Assembly (NCBI GenBank): GCA_965247965.1
Contig: OZ252053.1
Span: 2,418,001-2,482,000 of the forward strand
Source of the DNA: UBA7328 sp965247965
GTDB taxonomy: Bacteria; Bacteroidota; Bacteroidia; Chitinophagales; Saprospiraceae
DNA: 64,000 nucleotides
Reading direction: 5' to 3'
The notes under the pieces were generated by a model. It ran no database searches. It was not told the DNA's origin and worked only from the letters and a program-made list of their open reading frames with translations. Made by a program: the position numbers and the translations under genes. Below, piece after piece: positions 36,375-44,612 of the stretch. The number at the start of each line of letters is the position of its first letter. Within the stretch, counting starts at the first letter, position 1.

Positions 36375-37907
36375 CTAAACGTTTGTACAATAATCCATTC
36401 CCCTATTGAGTCTGTTCAAAGTGCTTTCTTTTTCGAATAGTTCCATTGTAGCAAATAAATCCGGACCTTTCATCGTACCTGTCAACCATATTCGCAAAAC
36501 AGGGAGAATTGCGCCAAACGACAGTTCGTTATCCGTAATATATGACTTTATGCTATTAGCTAATACGGTGGCCGACCAATCTTCGGTTTTCTCCAATGCC
36601 ATTTTGATGTTGTCATAATGTTGGAAATTGTCCGCCTTGTACTTCTTGCGGAGCGTTTTTTGATCATAGTCAAACGATTCTGTGAAAAAGAAAAAGCCCG
36701 CTTCCCAAAACTCGTTCAATGTCATTACTCTTTCTTTCATGAGGCCGCAGAAGCCCTCTAAATAGTCTATTTCAATTTCGCGGCTTGCTTTGCGCTCGAT
36801 TTCCGTGCGTATTAATTCAGTTAGTTCGCGATTTGATTTCTTTATGATGTATTGTTGATTATACCATTTGGCTTTATCGTAATTAAACTTGGCACCTGAC
36901 TTGATGATTTTCTGACTATCAAATCCCTTTTCCAGCTGATCCAAAGTAAAAATCTCTTCTTCAGTACCTGGATTCCATCCTAAAAATGCCAAAAAGTTAA
37001 TTACAGCTTCAGGTAGAAAACCCATTTCTCTAAAACCGCTGAAAAGCTCATTTTCTTTTTTATCAAACCAATCCAATGGAAATACCGGAAAACCAAATTT
37101 TGCGCCATCTCTTTTGCTAAGTTTGCCGTTGCCTTGAGGTTTGAGAATCAATGGCAGATGAGCAAACTTCGGAATGCGATCTTCCCAACCTAATGCCCGA
37201 TAAAGCAGTACGTGGTGTCCTGTACTGGACAACCATTCTTCTCCACGTATGACATGCGTTATCTTCATAAGATAGTCGTCTACCACATTCGCGAGATGGT
37301 ACGTAGGCATTCCGTCCGCCTTGAGAAGTACTTTATCATCTAGCTCTTCAGAGTCAAAGGACACAATCTCACGCACTTCATCTTCGAATGTAACTTGCTG
37401 ATTTTCAGGCACTTTTAAGCGTACGACCACATTGTCCTTAATTAACAAATTATCTATGGTTTCCTGTGCTAAGGTCAGGCTGTTTTTCATGCTCATACGC
37501 ACAGACTGGTCGTATTTGGGCGAATGCACACCCTCACTTTTGAGTCGGTTACGCATTTCTTCCAAATCCTCAGTTGTATCAAAAGCATAATAAGCATGAC
37601 CGCTTTGGACTAGTTGATCCACATATTTTTGATAAATATGTTTTCGCTCAGATTGTCTGTATGGACCGAAATTTCCCCCGTTTTGAGGACTTTCATCAGG
37701 ACGCAGTCCTAACCATTCTAGCGATTCTACAATATAATCTTCAGCACCCTCTACATATCGTACCTGATCTGTATCTTCTATGCGGAGTAAAAATTTACCA
37801 CCTGACTTTCTCGCAATTAGGTAATTGTACAATGCCGTCCGCACGCCTCCAATATGAAGAGGGCCTGTTGGGGATGGGGCAAATCGTACTCTGACTTCCT
37901 TAGCCAT
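36375..37907 (-). CDS. gltX: glutamyl-tRNA synthetase
   Basis: A 510-residue class I synthetase charging tRNA-Glu. FAPSPTGPLHIGGVRTALYN (from residue 9) is the HIGH motif and GKLSKRDGAKFGFP the KMSKS-like loop. LLRIEDTD and HVIRGEEWLSSTGHHVLLY are also characteristic. Length is typical of Bacteroidota. Transcribed on the same strand as the giant-protein operon, ending 132 bases before it. Confidence 0.96.
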   Translation of the reverse strand: MAKEVRVRFAPSPTGPLHIGGVRTALYNYLIARKSGGKFLLRIEDTDQVRYVEGAEDYIVESLEWLGLRPDESPQNGGNFGPYRQSERKHIYQKYVDQLVQSGHAYYAFDTTEDLEEMRNRLKSEGVHSPKYDQSVRMSMKNSLTLAQETIDNLLIKDNVVVRLKVPENQQVTFEDEVREIVSFDSEELDDKVLLKADGMPTYHLANVVDDYLMKITHVIRGEEWLSSTGHHVLLYRALGWEDRIPKFAHLPLILKPQGNGKLSKRDGAKFGFPVFPLDWFDKKENELFSGFREMGFLPEAVINFLAFLGWNPGTEEEIFTLDQLEKGFDSQKIIKSGAKFNYDKAKWYNQQYIIKKSNRELTELIRTEIERKASREIEIDYLEGFCGLMKERVMTLNEFWEAGFFFFTESFDYDQKTLRKKYKADNFQHYDNIKMALEKTEDWSATVLANSIKSYITDNELSFGAILPVLRIWLTGTMKGPDLFATMELFEKESTLNRLNRGMDYCTNV

Positions 37908-37987
37908 GAATTTCGTTAGTTAAGTAGTGCTCAAAAAATCACTTTTCGATATTATTACTTGTGAAAAACACACAAATACTATGGAGG

Positions 37988-38083
37988 TCTGCCTGCGGCA
38001 GAGGTTCAAGCCACGGATTTCACAGATGTTCACGGATTAATTGCCTTTGGCAATAATCTGTGTAAGTCGTGTAATCTGTGGCT
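37988..38083. repeat. intergenic palindromes upstream of gltX
   Basis: A short hairpin TCTGCC-TGC-GGCAGA (37988-38002) is followed by a long imperfect inverted repeat. In the latter, AGCCACGGATTTCACAGATG... (38009-38046) pairs with ...GTGTAATCTGTGGCT (38047-38083), with about 80% pairing. The CACRGATTWCAC pattern is of a kind seen between genes in many bacterial genomes; function is unknown. Confidence 0.55.
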
Positions 38084-38135
38084 GAATCCAATGGCATTAT
38101 CGAAAGTTTATTTTTTCACGGTTACTAAGTAAAAA

Positions 38136-38624
38136 TTAACCATCACAATCAATTTTCGCAATAGTTGCTGCTAATCCATGTTCGGCGGGTTGGCCTTCGA
38201 TTATTGCTTCTTTTGCGCTTATCGCAATTTTGATCGTAGCAGTGTTACTTATTCCTTCCTGCGTAAAAGTGTATGAGCCCGTTATGACATTGTCTGTTAT
38301 GACTCCTTCTATTGTACCTTTTCTTTGATCCTTATAGGCTGGCAACCAACTGTAAGTTCCTGTAACTTTGTTTGCTGTAATTTTCAACAGCAATTCTTCT
38401 ATATCCATATCTCCTGAGTTGTCCGCAAACGGAAATTGATTTCTGAAGCAATAGTTATCTTCTTTCTTTTTGTCCTCAGTCGTTTCATTTTTCAGAAGCT
38501 GCTCTTCTTCGTGAGCCGGTTTTTCTTCTTTTGTCGAATTATTACAACTTGTAACCAGATAGCCTGATAATGCAAGGATTAAAAGATTCCTTAAGAATCG
38601 ATTTTTAAAATTGTATTTTTTCAT
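38136..38624 (-). CDS. hypothetical lipoprotein
   Basis: A 162-residue protein with a lipoprotein signal (NLLILALSGYLVTSC) followed by a Lys/Glu-rich linker (about 28-58). A beta-rich domain (ELLLKITANKVTGTYSWLPAYKDQRKGTIEGVITDNVITGSYTFTQEG) resembles small calycin-like or META-type lipoprotein domains. No function can be assigned. It is divergent from the deacetylase gene. Confidence 0.65.
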   Translation of the reverse strand: MKKYNFKNRFLRNLLILALSGYLVTSCNNSTKEEKPAHEEEQLLKNETTEDKKKEDNYCFRNQFPFADNSGDMDIEELLLKITANKVTGTYSWLPAYKDQRKGTIEGVITDNVITGSYTFTQEGISNTATIKIAISAKEAIIEGQPAEHGLAATIAKIDCDG

Positions 38625-38651
38625 ATGTAATACCTCGTTAAAATTTAGTAA

Positions 38652-39437
38652 TTGGCAGTTATATATATCTATTTACATAAAACCCCCTCGTGGATTCCAT
38701 CAGTCTTTCCTAACCGAATATGGCATATGGATCGATCAAAAAAGGAGATTTACCTCACCTTTGACGACGGCCCCCATCCCGATGTCACGCCGCACCTCCT
38801 GGAAATTCTTTCGAAATATTCCGCAAAAGTCACTTTTTTTCAATTAGGATCAAAAGTCTTGAAACATCCTGATCTGCACAAACTTTGTCTTGAGCAGGGT
38901 CATGCAGTTGGCAATCACGGATATGATCACTTGGATGCTTGGCGTTCTCTGCCGGCAGCTTTCCAAAAAAATGTTAACAAAGGCAAGGAAGTCACCGGAT
39001 CCCAACTATATCGCCCTGCGTATGGACGCATGCCTTTAATGCATAAATCTGAAATCGTTAGAAACAACAAGGTCATCATGTGGGATGTTGTATCAGGGGA
39101 TTTTGATAGTAAGATGAATGCGCAAAAGTGTCAGGAGGTTATTATTAAATATGCTCAAAACGGCTCGATCATCGTCTTGCACGAAAATCAGAAATCAAGG
39201 GAGAGGGTATTAAGTTTATTGCCGGACGTGTTGGGTTATTATTCGGAAAGGGGATTTGTGTTTAGCGCGATAGGGGAGAAAGTAGAAGCAAACACAGCTT
39301 CAAGTGGTCAGCTCAATCCTGTCCCGTACAAATCGATATTTATGAGATTTCGTCGGGATTATTGGGCTGTTGCGCCTGAGCGCAAAAAAGGATATAACTC
39401 TTCAAAAGCTGCCAATAAATTGGCAGCGCCATTATAG
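38652..39437 (+). CDS. polysaccharide deacetylase family (NodB homology) protein
   Basis: A 261-residue protein with the NodB motifs IYLTFDDGPHPDVT (Asp pair), VGNHGYDHLDAW (His-x3-His metal ligands) and LYRPAYGRM (R-P-x-G). Members remove acetyl groups from cell-surface polysaccharides or peptidoglycan. The start is TTG 38652, because HKTPSWIPSVFPNRIWHM aligns with my recollection of family N-termini; ATG 38727 would remove it. The last 50 residues (from about GEKVEANTASSG) lie outside the domain and overlap a repeat shared with 183-210, so this tail may be recent. A perfect hairpin (39408-39427) sits just before the stop. Confidence 0.85.
   Translation: MAVIYIYLHKTPSWIPSVFPNRIWHMDRSKKEIYLTFDDGPHPDVTPHLLEILSKYSAKVTFFQLGSKVLKHPDLHKLCLEQGHAVGNHGYDHLDAWRSLPAAFQKNVNKGKEVTGSQLYRPAYGRMPLMHKSEIVRNNKVIMWDVVSGDFDSKMNAQKCQEVIIKYAQNGSIIVLHENQKSRERVLSLLPDVLGYYSERGFVFSAIGEKVEANTASSGQLNPVPYKSIFMRFRRDYWAVAPERKKGYNSSKAANKLAAPL
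39299..39326 (+). repeat. partial copy of the 181-236 repeat inside the deacetylase tail
   Basis: TTCAAGTGGTC, a short variable stretch, then CCTGTCCCG match 183-210 in order and spacing. The copy is translated as part of the C-terminal extension of the deacetylase. Confidence 0.4.
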
Positions 39438-39537
39438 CCCACTGCAAACCTAAACACAAAGAGTATGAATAAAAAGTCGGATGAACGGTCACAAGGCAGA
39501 TTCAACACAGCAACTTCAGCTGTATTGATAGGCGTTT

Positions 39538-40500
39538 ATGAGTTATTCAGAAAAAAAAACGGTCAGAGATCTTACAGATGAAGATCGATTAGACGGTAAA
39601 GTTTGCCTGGTTACGGGCGGGAACAGCGGCCTTGGTTTTGGTATAGCCACTCAACTGGCCAAAAGAGGAGCCGAAGTGATCATCGCCTGCAGACGGCATT
39701 ATGCCGAAAGGGTCCAAAAACTGAAAGAGCTAAGCACAAGCGATAAAATCAGTTTGAGAATTTTAGAATTGACCGATCTGCATTCAATTGATCAATTTGT
39801 AAAGGGTCTGAAAGATGATGGGACATCACTCGACGTGAGCATTCATAATGCTGGAGTAACACCGCCGAAAGCCAGGAAAACGAAGTACGGCATCGATGAA
39901 ATGTTCATGGTGAATTATCTGTCCAAATTCTATTTGATCAATGAGCTATTAAAGCACGGCGTGATTCCAAATAACACCTTTTCTTCTAATGGAAGGACGA
40001 TCGATATACCAAGAGTCATCATCATCTCTTCTGATTCACACCAGGGCGCTTCCGATATATTAATTGACAAATTAGGTTTATTAGAACCTTATCAGAGTGC
40101 CAATCGCGGAGTATCTCTTTACAGCTATAAAAAATTGATACTCAACACATTAGCAGTAGAATTATCCAGACGTTGTTCGTCAAAAAATGAAATCGATGTA
40201 TCCGTAAACCCGATGTGCCCCGGCCCGGTGAATAGCAATATTATAAGAGATGCTCCTGCATTTTTAAACGGTTTTTTGAGACTCATCTTCCTGCTATTTT
40301 TCAAAGATCCACAAAAAGCGGCCCTTCCGGTAGTCTATTTGGCTGCTGCCAAAGAAAGGGGAAATACAACCTGTAAATACCTCCTTATGAATCGACCTAA
40401 AAAGATGGATGAGAAGTGCTATGATCAGGAAAAAGGAAAAGCACTTTGGGCGAAGTCGGAGGAGTTGATTTTGGAAATGAAAAATCATTTGCAACGGTAG
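39538..40500 (+). CDS. short-chain dehydrogenase/reductase
   Basis: A 320-residue Rossmann-fold oxidoreductase. VCLVTGGNSGLGFGIA (about 22-37) is the TGxxxGxG cofactor loop. CRRHYAER after beta-2 suggests NADP(H) preference. SIHNAGV gives the NAG motif and SLYSYKKLIL the catalytic Tyr-x3-Lys. The closest type is retinol dehydrogenase-like SDRs; the substrate is unknown. It stands alone after a 100-base gap. Confidence 0.85.
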   Translation: MSYSEKKTVRDLTDEDRLDGKVCLVTGGNSGLGFGIATQLAKRGAEVIIACRRHYAERVQKLKELSTSDKISLRILELTDLHSIDQFVKGLKDDGTSLDVSIHNAGVTPPKARKTKYGIDEMFMVNYLSKFYLINELLKHGVIPNNTFSSNGRTIDIPRVIIISSDSHQGASDILIDKLGLLEPYQSANRGVSLYSYKKLILNTLAVELSRRCSSKNEIDVSVNPMCPGPVNSNIIRDAPAFLNGFLRLIFLLFFKDPQKAALPVVYLAAAKERGNTTCKYLLMNRPKKMDEKCYDQEKGKALWAKSEELILEMKNHLQR

Positions 40501-40694
40501 CGGACGACCAAAATTTCATTGTCCAACGAAGCCTTGGCGGAGTTGGATTTGGTTGTATTTCTCCAACAGCCAAATAAATTCGGCTGGCCATTCGTCGCTC
40601 GCTGAAAGGCAATGGAGTTGACAAACACGCAACGATCCTGAGAGCCGGCCTCGGCGATTTGATTTCTTAATTTGGCAGAGAGTATTTTATCAGA

Positions 40695-41216
40695 TCACGC
40701 CCTTTGCATCCTCCTTACCCGTATAGCCACCACACCGAAAGTAAGCAGCAGCAAAGTCAATGCGATCAAGCCCCATTGCCCAAGGGTAGGAATATTAGGA
40801 TCCGGCGGAGCACTTGCAGGTGAAATTTGAACAGCAAAATCGAAGTCGAAGCCTTGGGCAAAAGTACTTAAGCCCCCGCCCTCATCGCGATAAGCAGCTC
40901 CATCAGCATAATCAGTGGCACTAGCAACAGGCGGTGGGTTGTTGGTACTTGTCGTTTCAAATCCGAATGCGTAACTCATCCCAATTGTCACCGGGAATGG
41001 AGTGTTTAGATTAATCGTGAAGATTTGTGCTCCGGCTGCGATTGTAAACGTTTGATAGACTGCACCTGCAACTACTACAGTGGGTGGATCTGCAATAGGC
41101 CCGATTCGAAGGTTGTAAGTTCCAGCGACCGCACCTCCTCCGGTCCGAAATGTTATAGACGTAACCTCACCGGTCTGACGTGCTTCAAATGATTGACCTG
41201 TCCGTTCACCGGCCAC
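40695..41216 (-). CDS. IPTL-CTERM sorting-domain protein, N-terminus damaged
   Basis: The C-terminus PNIPTLGQWGLIALTLLLLT followed by FGVVAIRVRRMQRA is the tripartite IPTL-CTERM signal (IPTLxxWG, membrane helix, Arg-rich tail), for which exosortase H is the described partner. The body is a beta-rich domain (SITFRTGGGAVAGTYNLRIG) also found in the 58706-59320 protein. The same frame continues upstream of GTG 41216 as SSQCLINGIDNIGAIIFNID, matching the QC...D..GNA start of that homologue. No start codon precedes it, and the likely signal peptide (MKRSYLSFLLI, from ATG 41311) is in another frame. A frameshift or small deletion near 41280 is likely. Confidence 0.7.
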   Translation of the reverse strand: MAGERTGQSFEARQTGEVTSITFRTGGGAVAGTYNLRIGPIADPPTVVVAGAVYQTFTIAAGAQIFTINLNTPFPVTIGMSYAFGFETTSTNNPPPVASATDYADGAAYRDEGGGLSTFAQGFDFDFAVQISPASAPPDPNIPTLGQWGLIALTLLLLTFGVVAIRVRRMQRA

Positions 41217-41860
41217 ATCTATGTTAAATATGATCGCGCCAATATTATCTATGCCATTAATAAGACACTGAGAGCTCAGATTAAAAGAAAAGAAAGATAA
41301 GATCTTTTCATAGTTGTCATTCTTGGATTGTAATGTAAATATATTTTAAGTTTTGGTCTATCCTAGTGTTCAGTCAAATTATATAGTCTGGGTAAAGATT
41401 TTTTAGTTTAATGCGCGCATCACTCGTTGTAAATTGCCAATCTACTCCTTTTTGGTTTTTGTTTCTGTACCCATACCAGGCTTTGGTTTGTTTTTTGAGT
41501 TGTTCTTCATCTGACATTCTACTTTTCAAACCACACCGTGTTAATACGCTCAATTCACATTCTGCAATATTGAGCCAGGAAGCATGTGCCGGTGTGCGAA
41601 CAACTTCTATCTTTTTCACTATGTTTCGGGCTCTGGGGGCAGGCATAATTTCATATAAGGTACTTAATTTATGTGCACTTAAATTGTCCTCTACCAATGT
41701 GATTTTGTTAGCAGCGCTATATGTTTTTTCTACTAAGTTCATGATGATTTTTGCGTAAGTCTGACTATTGTGATTATCCTCAATATGTACTTCTCTGTAT
41801 TCTCCTAAGGGTTCTACGATCATGTACATACTTTTTACTCCTTCTCTTTTATACTCTGTC

Positions 41861-42829
41861 TTAACCCCCTATTAACTGGACAGATTTTTCAAAATTAGGT
41901 TTTATATTTGTTTTACGACAAAACGCTTCGAGAGGGGATTGATCTTTTAGGTCAATTCCTTTTTGAAGTAAATATTTATAAGGGCTGAAATACTCAATTC
42001 CTGAGTGCAATCTTTCCATATTGTAGAATTGGATAAACCTGTTTAGAGTCTGTTTCAAGTCCTCTATATTTTCAAATTCGTAACGGCGACAAATGACATT
42101 TTCAACAATGCTGTGATAGGCTTCTATATGGGCATTTTGTTCAGGAGTGGCGGGTTTGGTAAACTCCTGAATAATGGTTCTGTTCTCAAAATAGTTTTGC
42201 ACACTTGTGGCTATAAACTGCGATCCATTATCACATCGCACATAAAACCTGGATGGCAGAGGATATTGTGAAAGTAGTTCATCGAACAGGGCCTTGACAT
42301 CTTTTTCTTTTATCGACCATTGTATTTTATGTCCGAGCACCCAGCGGCTGTACACGTCCAATACAGTGATCATCAATGCATTGCCTCCACACCCGGATAC
42401 ATACATGTATTTTATATCAAATTCCAGGTAATCAAAAACACTTAAAGGCTTTGGAACCAACTGTTTTACCCAATGTTTTCGGCTAGGTTTGGGTGAGGCT
42501 TTCTTCTTGTTCAAAAGACCATTTTCTCGCATGAGACGGTATACTTTCTTGGGATTGATGATGTACCCATATTCTTGTCTGAGCCAGTGGGTGACTTTTA
42601 TATATCCGTAATCCACAAATTCTCTGGACAACAGTTCTTCAATTTGTTTGACCACCTGGTCATTGCATACATATTCTCCTTTTTGAGTCATTGTATACTT
42701 GCTTTTAGGAACTCCCTTTTTATCACCTCCTTGTTTTGGACGATAATAATAACTGCTCCTGGATAAACTGCAATTATCCAATACTGATTTAATGCCATGG
42801 CCTTGATCAATGAACTGCTGTGCTACCAT
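41861..42829 (-). CDS. IS3-family transposase OrfB (integrase core)
   Basis: A 322-residue DDE integrase. Visible are the helical HTH_21-like region (EFVDYGYIKVTHWLRQEYGYIINPKKVYRLMRENGL), then LEFDIKYMYV (first Asp), VRCDNGSQFIA (second Asp) and PEQNAHIEAYHSIVENVICRRYEF (Glu). The -1 frame is open upstream through KKPISKTDRK to the A-rich slippery site, so the active OrfAB fusion is probably made by frameshifting. Confidence 0.92.
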   Translation of the reverse strand: MVAQQFIDQGHGIKSVLDNCSLSRSSYYYRPKQGGDKKGVPKSKYTMTQKGEYVCNDQVVKQIEELLSREFVDYGYIKVTHWLRQEYGYIINPKKVYRLMRENGLLNKKKASPKPSRKHWVKQLVPKPLSVFDYLEFDIKYMYVSGCGGNALMITVLDVYSRWVLGHKIQWSIKEKDVKALFDELLSQYPLPSRFYVRCDNGSQFIATSVQNYFENRTIIQEFTKPATPEQNAHIEAYHSIVENVICRRYEFENIEDLKQTLNRFIQFYNMERLHSGIEYFSPYKYLLQKGIDLKDQSPLEAFCRKTNIKPNFEKSVQLIGG

Positions 42830-42846
42830 TTTTCGATCCGTTTTAC

Positions 42847-43143
42847 TTATAGGCTTTTTTTTAAAAGCTCAGTTTTGATACGCAATGCCAATTCTTTTTC
42901 GGCCACGATCGCCTTGAGTTCCCTATTCTCTCGCCTGAGTCGATCCAGCTCTGCATTCCCCTTAATGCGATGTTTGTTTTCCAAACCTTCAGGGCCGTGA
43001 TCATCCAATATATTTTGCCATTTGTAAACAGCGGTTGATGATACATGGAATTCTCTAACGGTTCGGCTCAAACCATGAATTTTGTAATACTGGAGAATTT
43101 CGAGTTTCTCTGAAATACTCCATTTTCTTCTGTTCTCGCTCAT
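42847..43143 (-). CDS. IS3-family transposase OrfA (HTH)
   Basis: A 98-residue helix-turn-helix protein (KWSISEKLEILQYYKIHG, LSRTVREFHVSSTAVYKWQ) with a leucine-zipper tail (ELDRLRRENRELKAIVAEKELALRIKTELL). It ends within the slippery A8 run used for frameshifting into OrfB. Confidence 0.9.
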   Translation of the reverse strand: MSENRRKWSISEKLEILQYYKIHGLSRTVREFHVSSTAVYKWQNILDDHGPEGLENKHRIKGNAELDRLRRENRELKAIVAEKELALRIKTELLKKSL

Positions 43144-43388
43144 ATTTTCACGAATTTAGTGTATAACTTCTTTTACTTAATTCGTGTCCAGTTATTTAGG
43201 GGGTTAGAAGGACTCATAGTCTTGATGTAATATACCCTTTGAATCCATATAGCTTTTCTTTGTTTCACTTATGATCTGTTTAGGGGACTCATCTAAACAG
43301 ATTACTGGATGAGTCGGGTCATATGGTCGTTCATATACATCTAATACCGCTTCCATTTTATGAACAAAATCTGCTCCTTTCTTTGGCA

Positions 43389-43859
43389 TTATCCAACCTT
43401 TGACTCGCCAGGGTTTAATTTTGTTTTTTTTAGTATCTGCCGTATAGATTCATGACTGATGCTTTCTACATATTCCAATTCTACCATCTTATCAGCCAAT
43501 AATCGTAAACTCCACCCTGAATGACCATCAGGAACTTCTTCACATCTTAAGGATAGTAAATGGCTTTCTACCCGACCGTCAAATATCTTTTCTTTTACAT
43601 ATTCTCTTTTCTTTCCATATAGCGCTGCTTCAAATCCGTGTTCCACAAATCTTTTTCGCATTCGCTCTATTCCATTTATCGTCATTCCATAGGCAATTTG
43701 AATCTTTTTATCTGTCCAATGCTTATCTCCATTCTCATCTGAGGCCAATAATATATAACTCCGCTTGGTCCTAATTGACTTACTATTGGGTATGCTTATT
43801 ATTCGCTCTAATTCACTACGCTCTTCTTCGGTTAAGGTTACTTTGTAAAATTTTGCCAT
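43389..43859 (-). CDS. IS630-family transposase first ORF (copy 1)
   Basis: 156 residues, amino-acid identical to the copy at 45770-46240. It holds the helix-turn-helix half of an IS630 transposase (DKKIQIAYGMTINGIERMRKRF; HSGWSLRLLADKMVELEYVESISHESIRQILKK). Its partner ORF is interrupted, so this copy cannot make a full transposase. Confidence 0.88.
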   Translation of the reverse strand: MAKFYKVTLTEEERSELERIISIPNSKSIRTKRSYILLASDENGDKHWTDKKIQIAYGMTINGIERMRKRFVEHGFEAALYGKKREYVKEKIFDGRVESHLLSLRCEEVPDGHSGWSLRLLADKMVELEYVESISHESIRQILKKTKLNPGESKVG

Positions 43860-43990
43860 GATTCTTTTTTTTGTTCATTAATCAAGGCTCTATATTCTCT
43901 TTTTGATCAGGTGGTCACTCTAATCTTTATGCAAAACAACATTCGAAGTTACTTTATTCTTTTTACCCAGATTTATGCGCTTGACTGAAC

Positions 43991-44159
43991 ACTAGTGTAC
44001 CAAGCACTAAATCCTGAACCCCATAGACAAAGTTATTTTTCTTCGGATCAAGGCGGGAAAACCGGAGTTATGCCTAAGCATAATGAGGATTTTTCCAACG
44101 CCGAGCAGAAGGAAAAGGACAAGTTTATGGGGTCAGGATTTAGTGCTTGGTGCACTAGT
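43991..44159. repeat. 169-bp palindromic (MITE-like) element
   Basis: The left arm ACTAGTGTACCAAGCACTAA... (43991-44025) and the right arm ending ...GTGCTTGGTGCACTAGT (44126-44159) are inverted copies over about 34 bases with three differences. The centre contains AGGCGGGAAAACCGG and TTCCAACGCCGAG and codes for nothing recognisable. Its left end shares the CTAG at which IS630 copy 1 is inserted. Confidence 0.65.
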
Positions 44160-44204
44160 AAGAGTGGATTTATTGTTTGAAATAGACGCATTCAAAAAAA
44201 CCAA

Positions 44205-44289
44205 AATTGTGAATCACTTGCCATTGATGTGATCGAGGAGATAGCTTGTATGCTTGTCGGTTCTGTTGAAAGGAAAGTGATTCACAATT
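44205..44289. repeat. 85-bp element with 15-bp perfect terminal inverted repeats
   Basis: AATTGTGAATCACTT (44205-44219) and AAGTGATTCACAATT (44275-44289) are perfect inverted repeats enclosing 55 bases, 86 bases before the antitoxin gene. It could be a very small MITE or a large operator/hairpin. Confidence 0.6.
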
Positions 44290-44375
44290 CTCATCGAAGG
44301 GCAAGGCCGTTTGTCACACATCATTTTGCACTTTGTTCGATCTGGTTGTATTTTAGTGTCAAAATATAACCAATT

Positions 44376-44612
44376 ATGAACTTAACCGTAAGAGAGATAC
44401 CCGAAGAAGTTGTTGACAAACTTAGAAGGTCGGCGAAAAAGGCACGAAGAAGCCTGAATAGTGAGATCATTGTCCAATTGGAAAACGCCACAAGATCAAC
44501 AAGAAAGGAAAAATTAGATAAGTTATCCTCTAGCGCCAATGATCCCTTGTTCTTAAAAGACTGCGAAGGGGTTATGAAGGATTTTAATTCAGTTGACCTA
44601 GAAGGCATTTGA
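44376..44612 (+). CDS. ribbon-helix-helix antitoxin (Arc/FitA-like)
   Basis: A 78-residue protein. MNLTVREIPEEVVDKLRRSA followed by KKARRSLNSEIIVQLENA is the Arc/FitA-like DNA-binding fold, and an acidic tail (NDPLFLKDCEGVMKDFNSVD) probably binds the toxin. It overlaps the start of the MazF-like toxin frame by 4 bases. It should repress the operon and neutralise the toxin if the split toxin gene is expressed. Confidence 0.82.
   Translation: MNLTVREIPEEVVDKLRRSAKKARRSLNSEIIVQLENATRSTRKEKLDKLSSSANDPLFLKDCEGVMKDFNSVDLEGI

Larger units (their letters stand above)
41857..43211 (-). mobile_element. IS3-family insertion sequence, 1,355 bp
   Basis: It is inserted in the IS630 copy with a 4-bp target duplication ACTC (41853-41856 and 43212-43215). 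The ends share an inner inverted repeat TAACCCCCTA-N2-TAACTGGACA. It carries OrfA and OrfB in overlapping phases with a run of eight A (minus strand, 42855-42862) at the end of OrfA, a typical slippery site for -1 frameshifting. Confidence 0.85.
41374..43389 (-). pseudogene. IS630 transposase second ORF, split by IS3 insertion
   Basis: The N-terminal 59 codons (43389 down to 43212) read MPKKGADFVHKMEAVLDVYE through HQDYE. After the 1,355-bp insertion the frame resumes (41829-41374) as MYMIVEPLGEYREVHIEDNHNS to the end. The intact copy reads HQDYEYKREGVKSMYMIV across this point. The first catalytic Asp (VICLDESPK) is separated from the others (TLVEDNLSAHKL, NIAECELSVL). Confidence 0.88.
41364..43994 (-). 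mobile_element. IS630-family element copy 1, interrupted by an IS3-family element
   Basis: Ends TAGTGTTCAGTCAA (41364 onward) and TTGACTGAACACTA (to 43994) are inverted repeats with TA at each border, as expected for IS630/Tc1-like targets. Its two reading frames have the same protein sequences as those of copy 2 at 45635-46906, but the second is split by an IS3-type insertion at 41857-43211. Confidence 0.85.

Noticed and set aside
40501..40694. Possible small gene after the SDR gene
   Set aside because: Short frames on both strands show no family similarity or plausible start; left as unexplained intergenic DNA.
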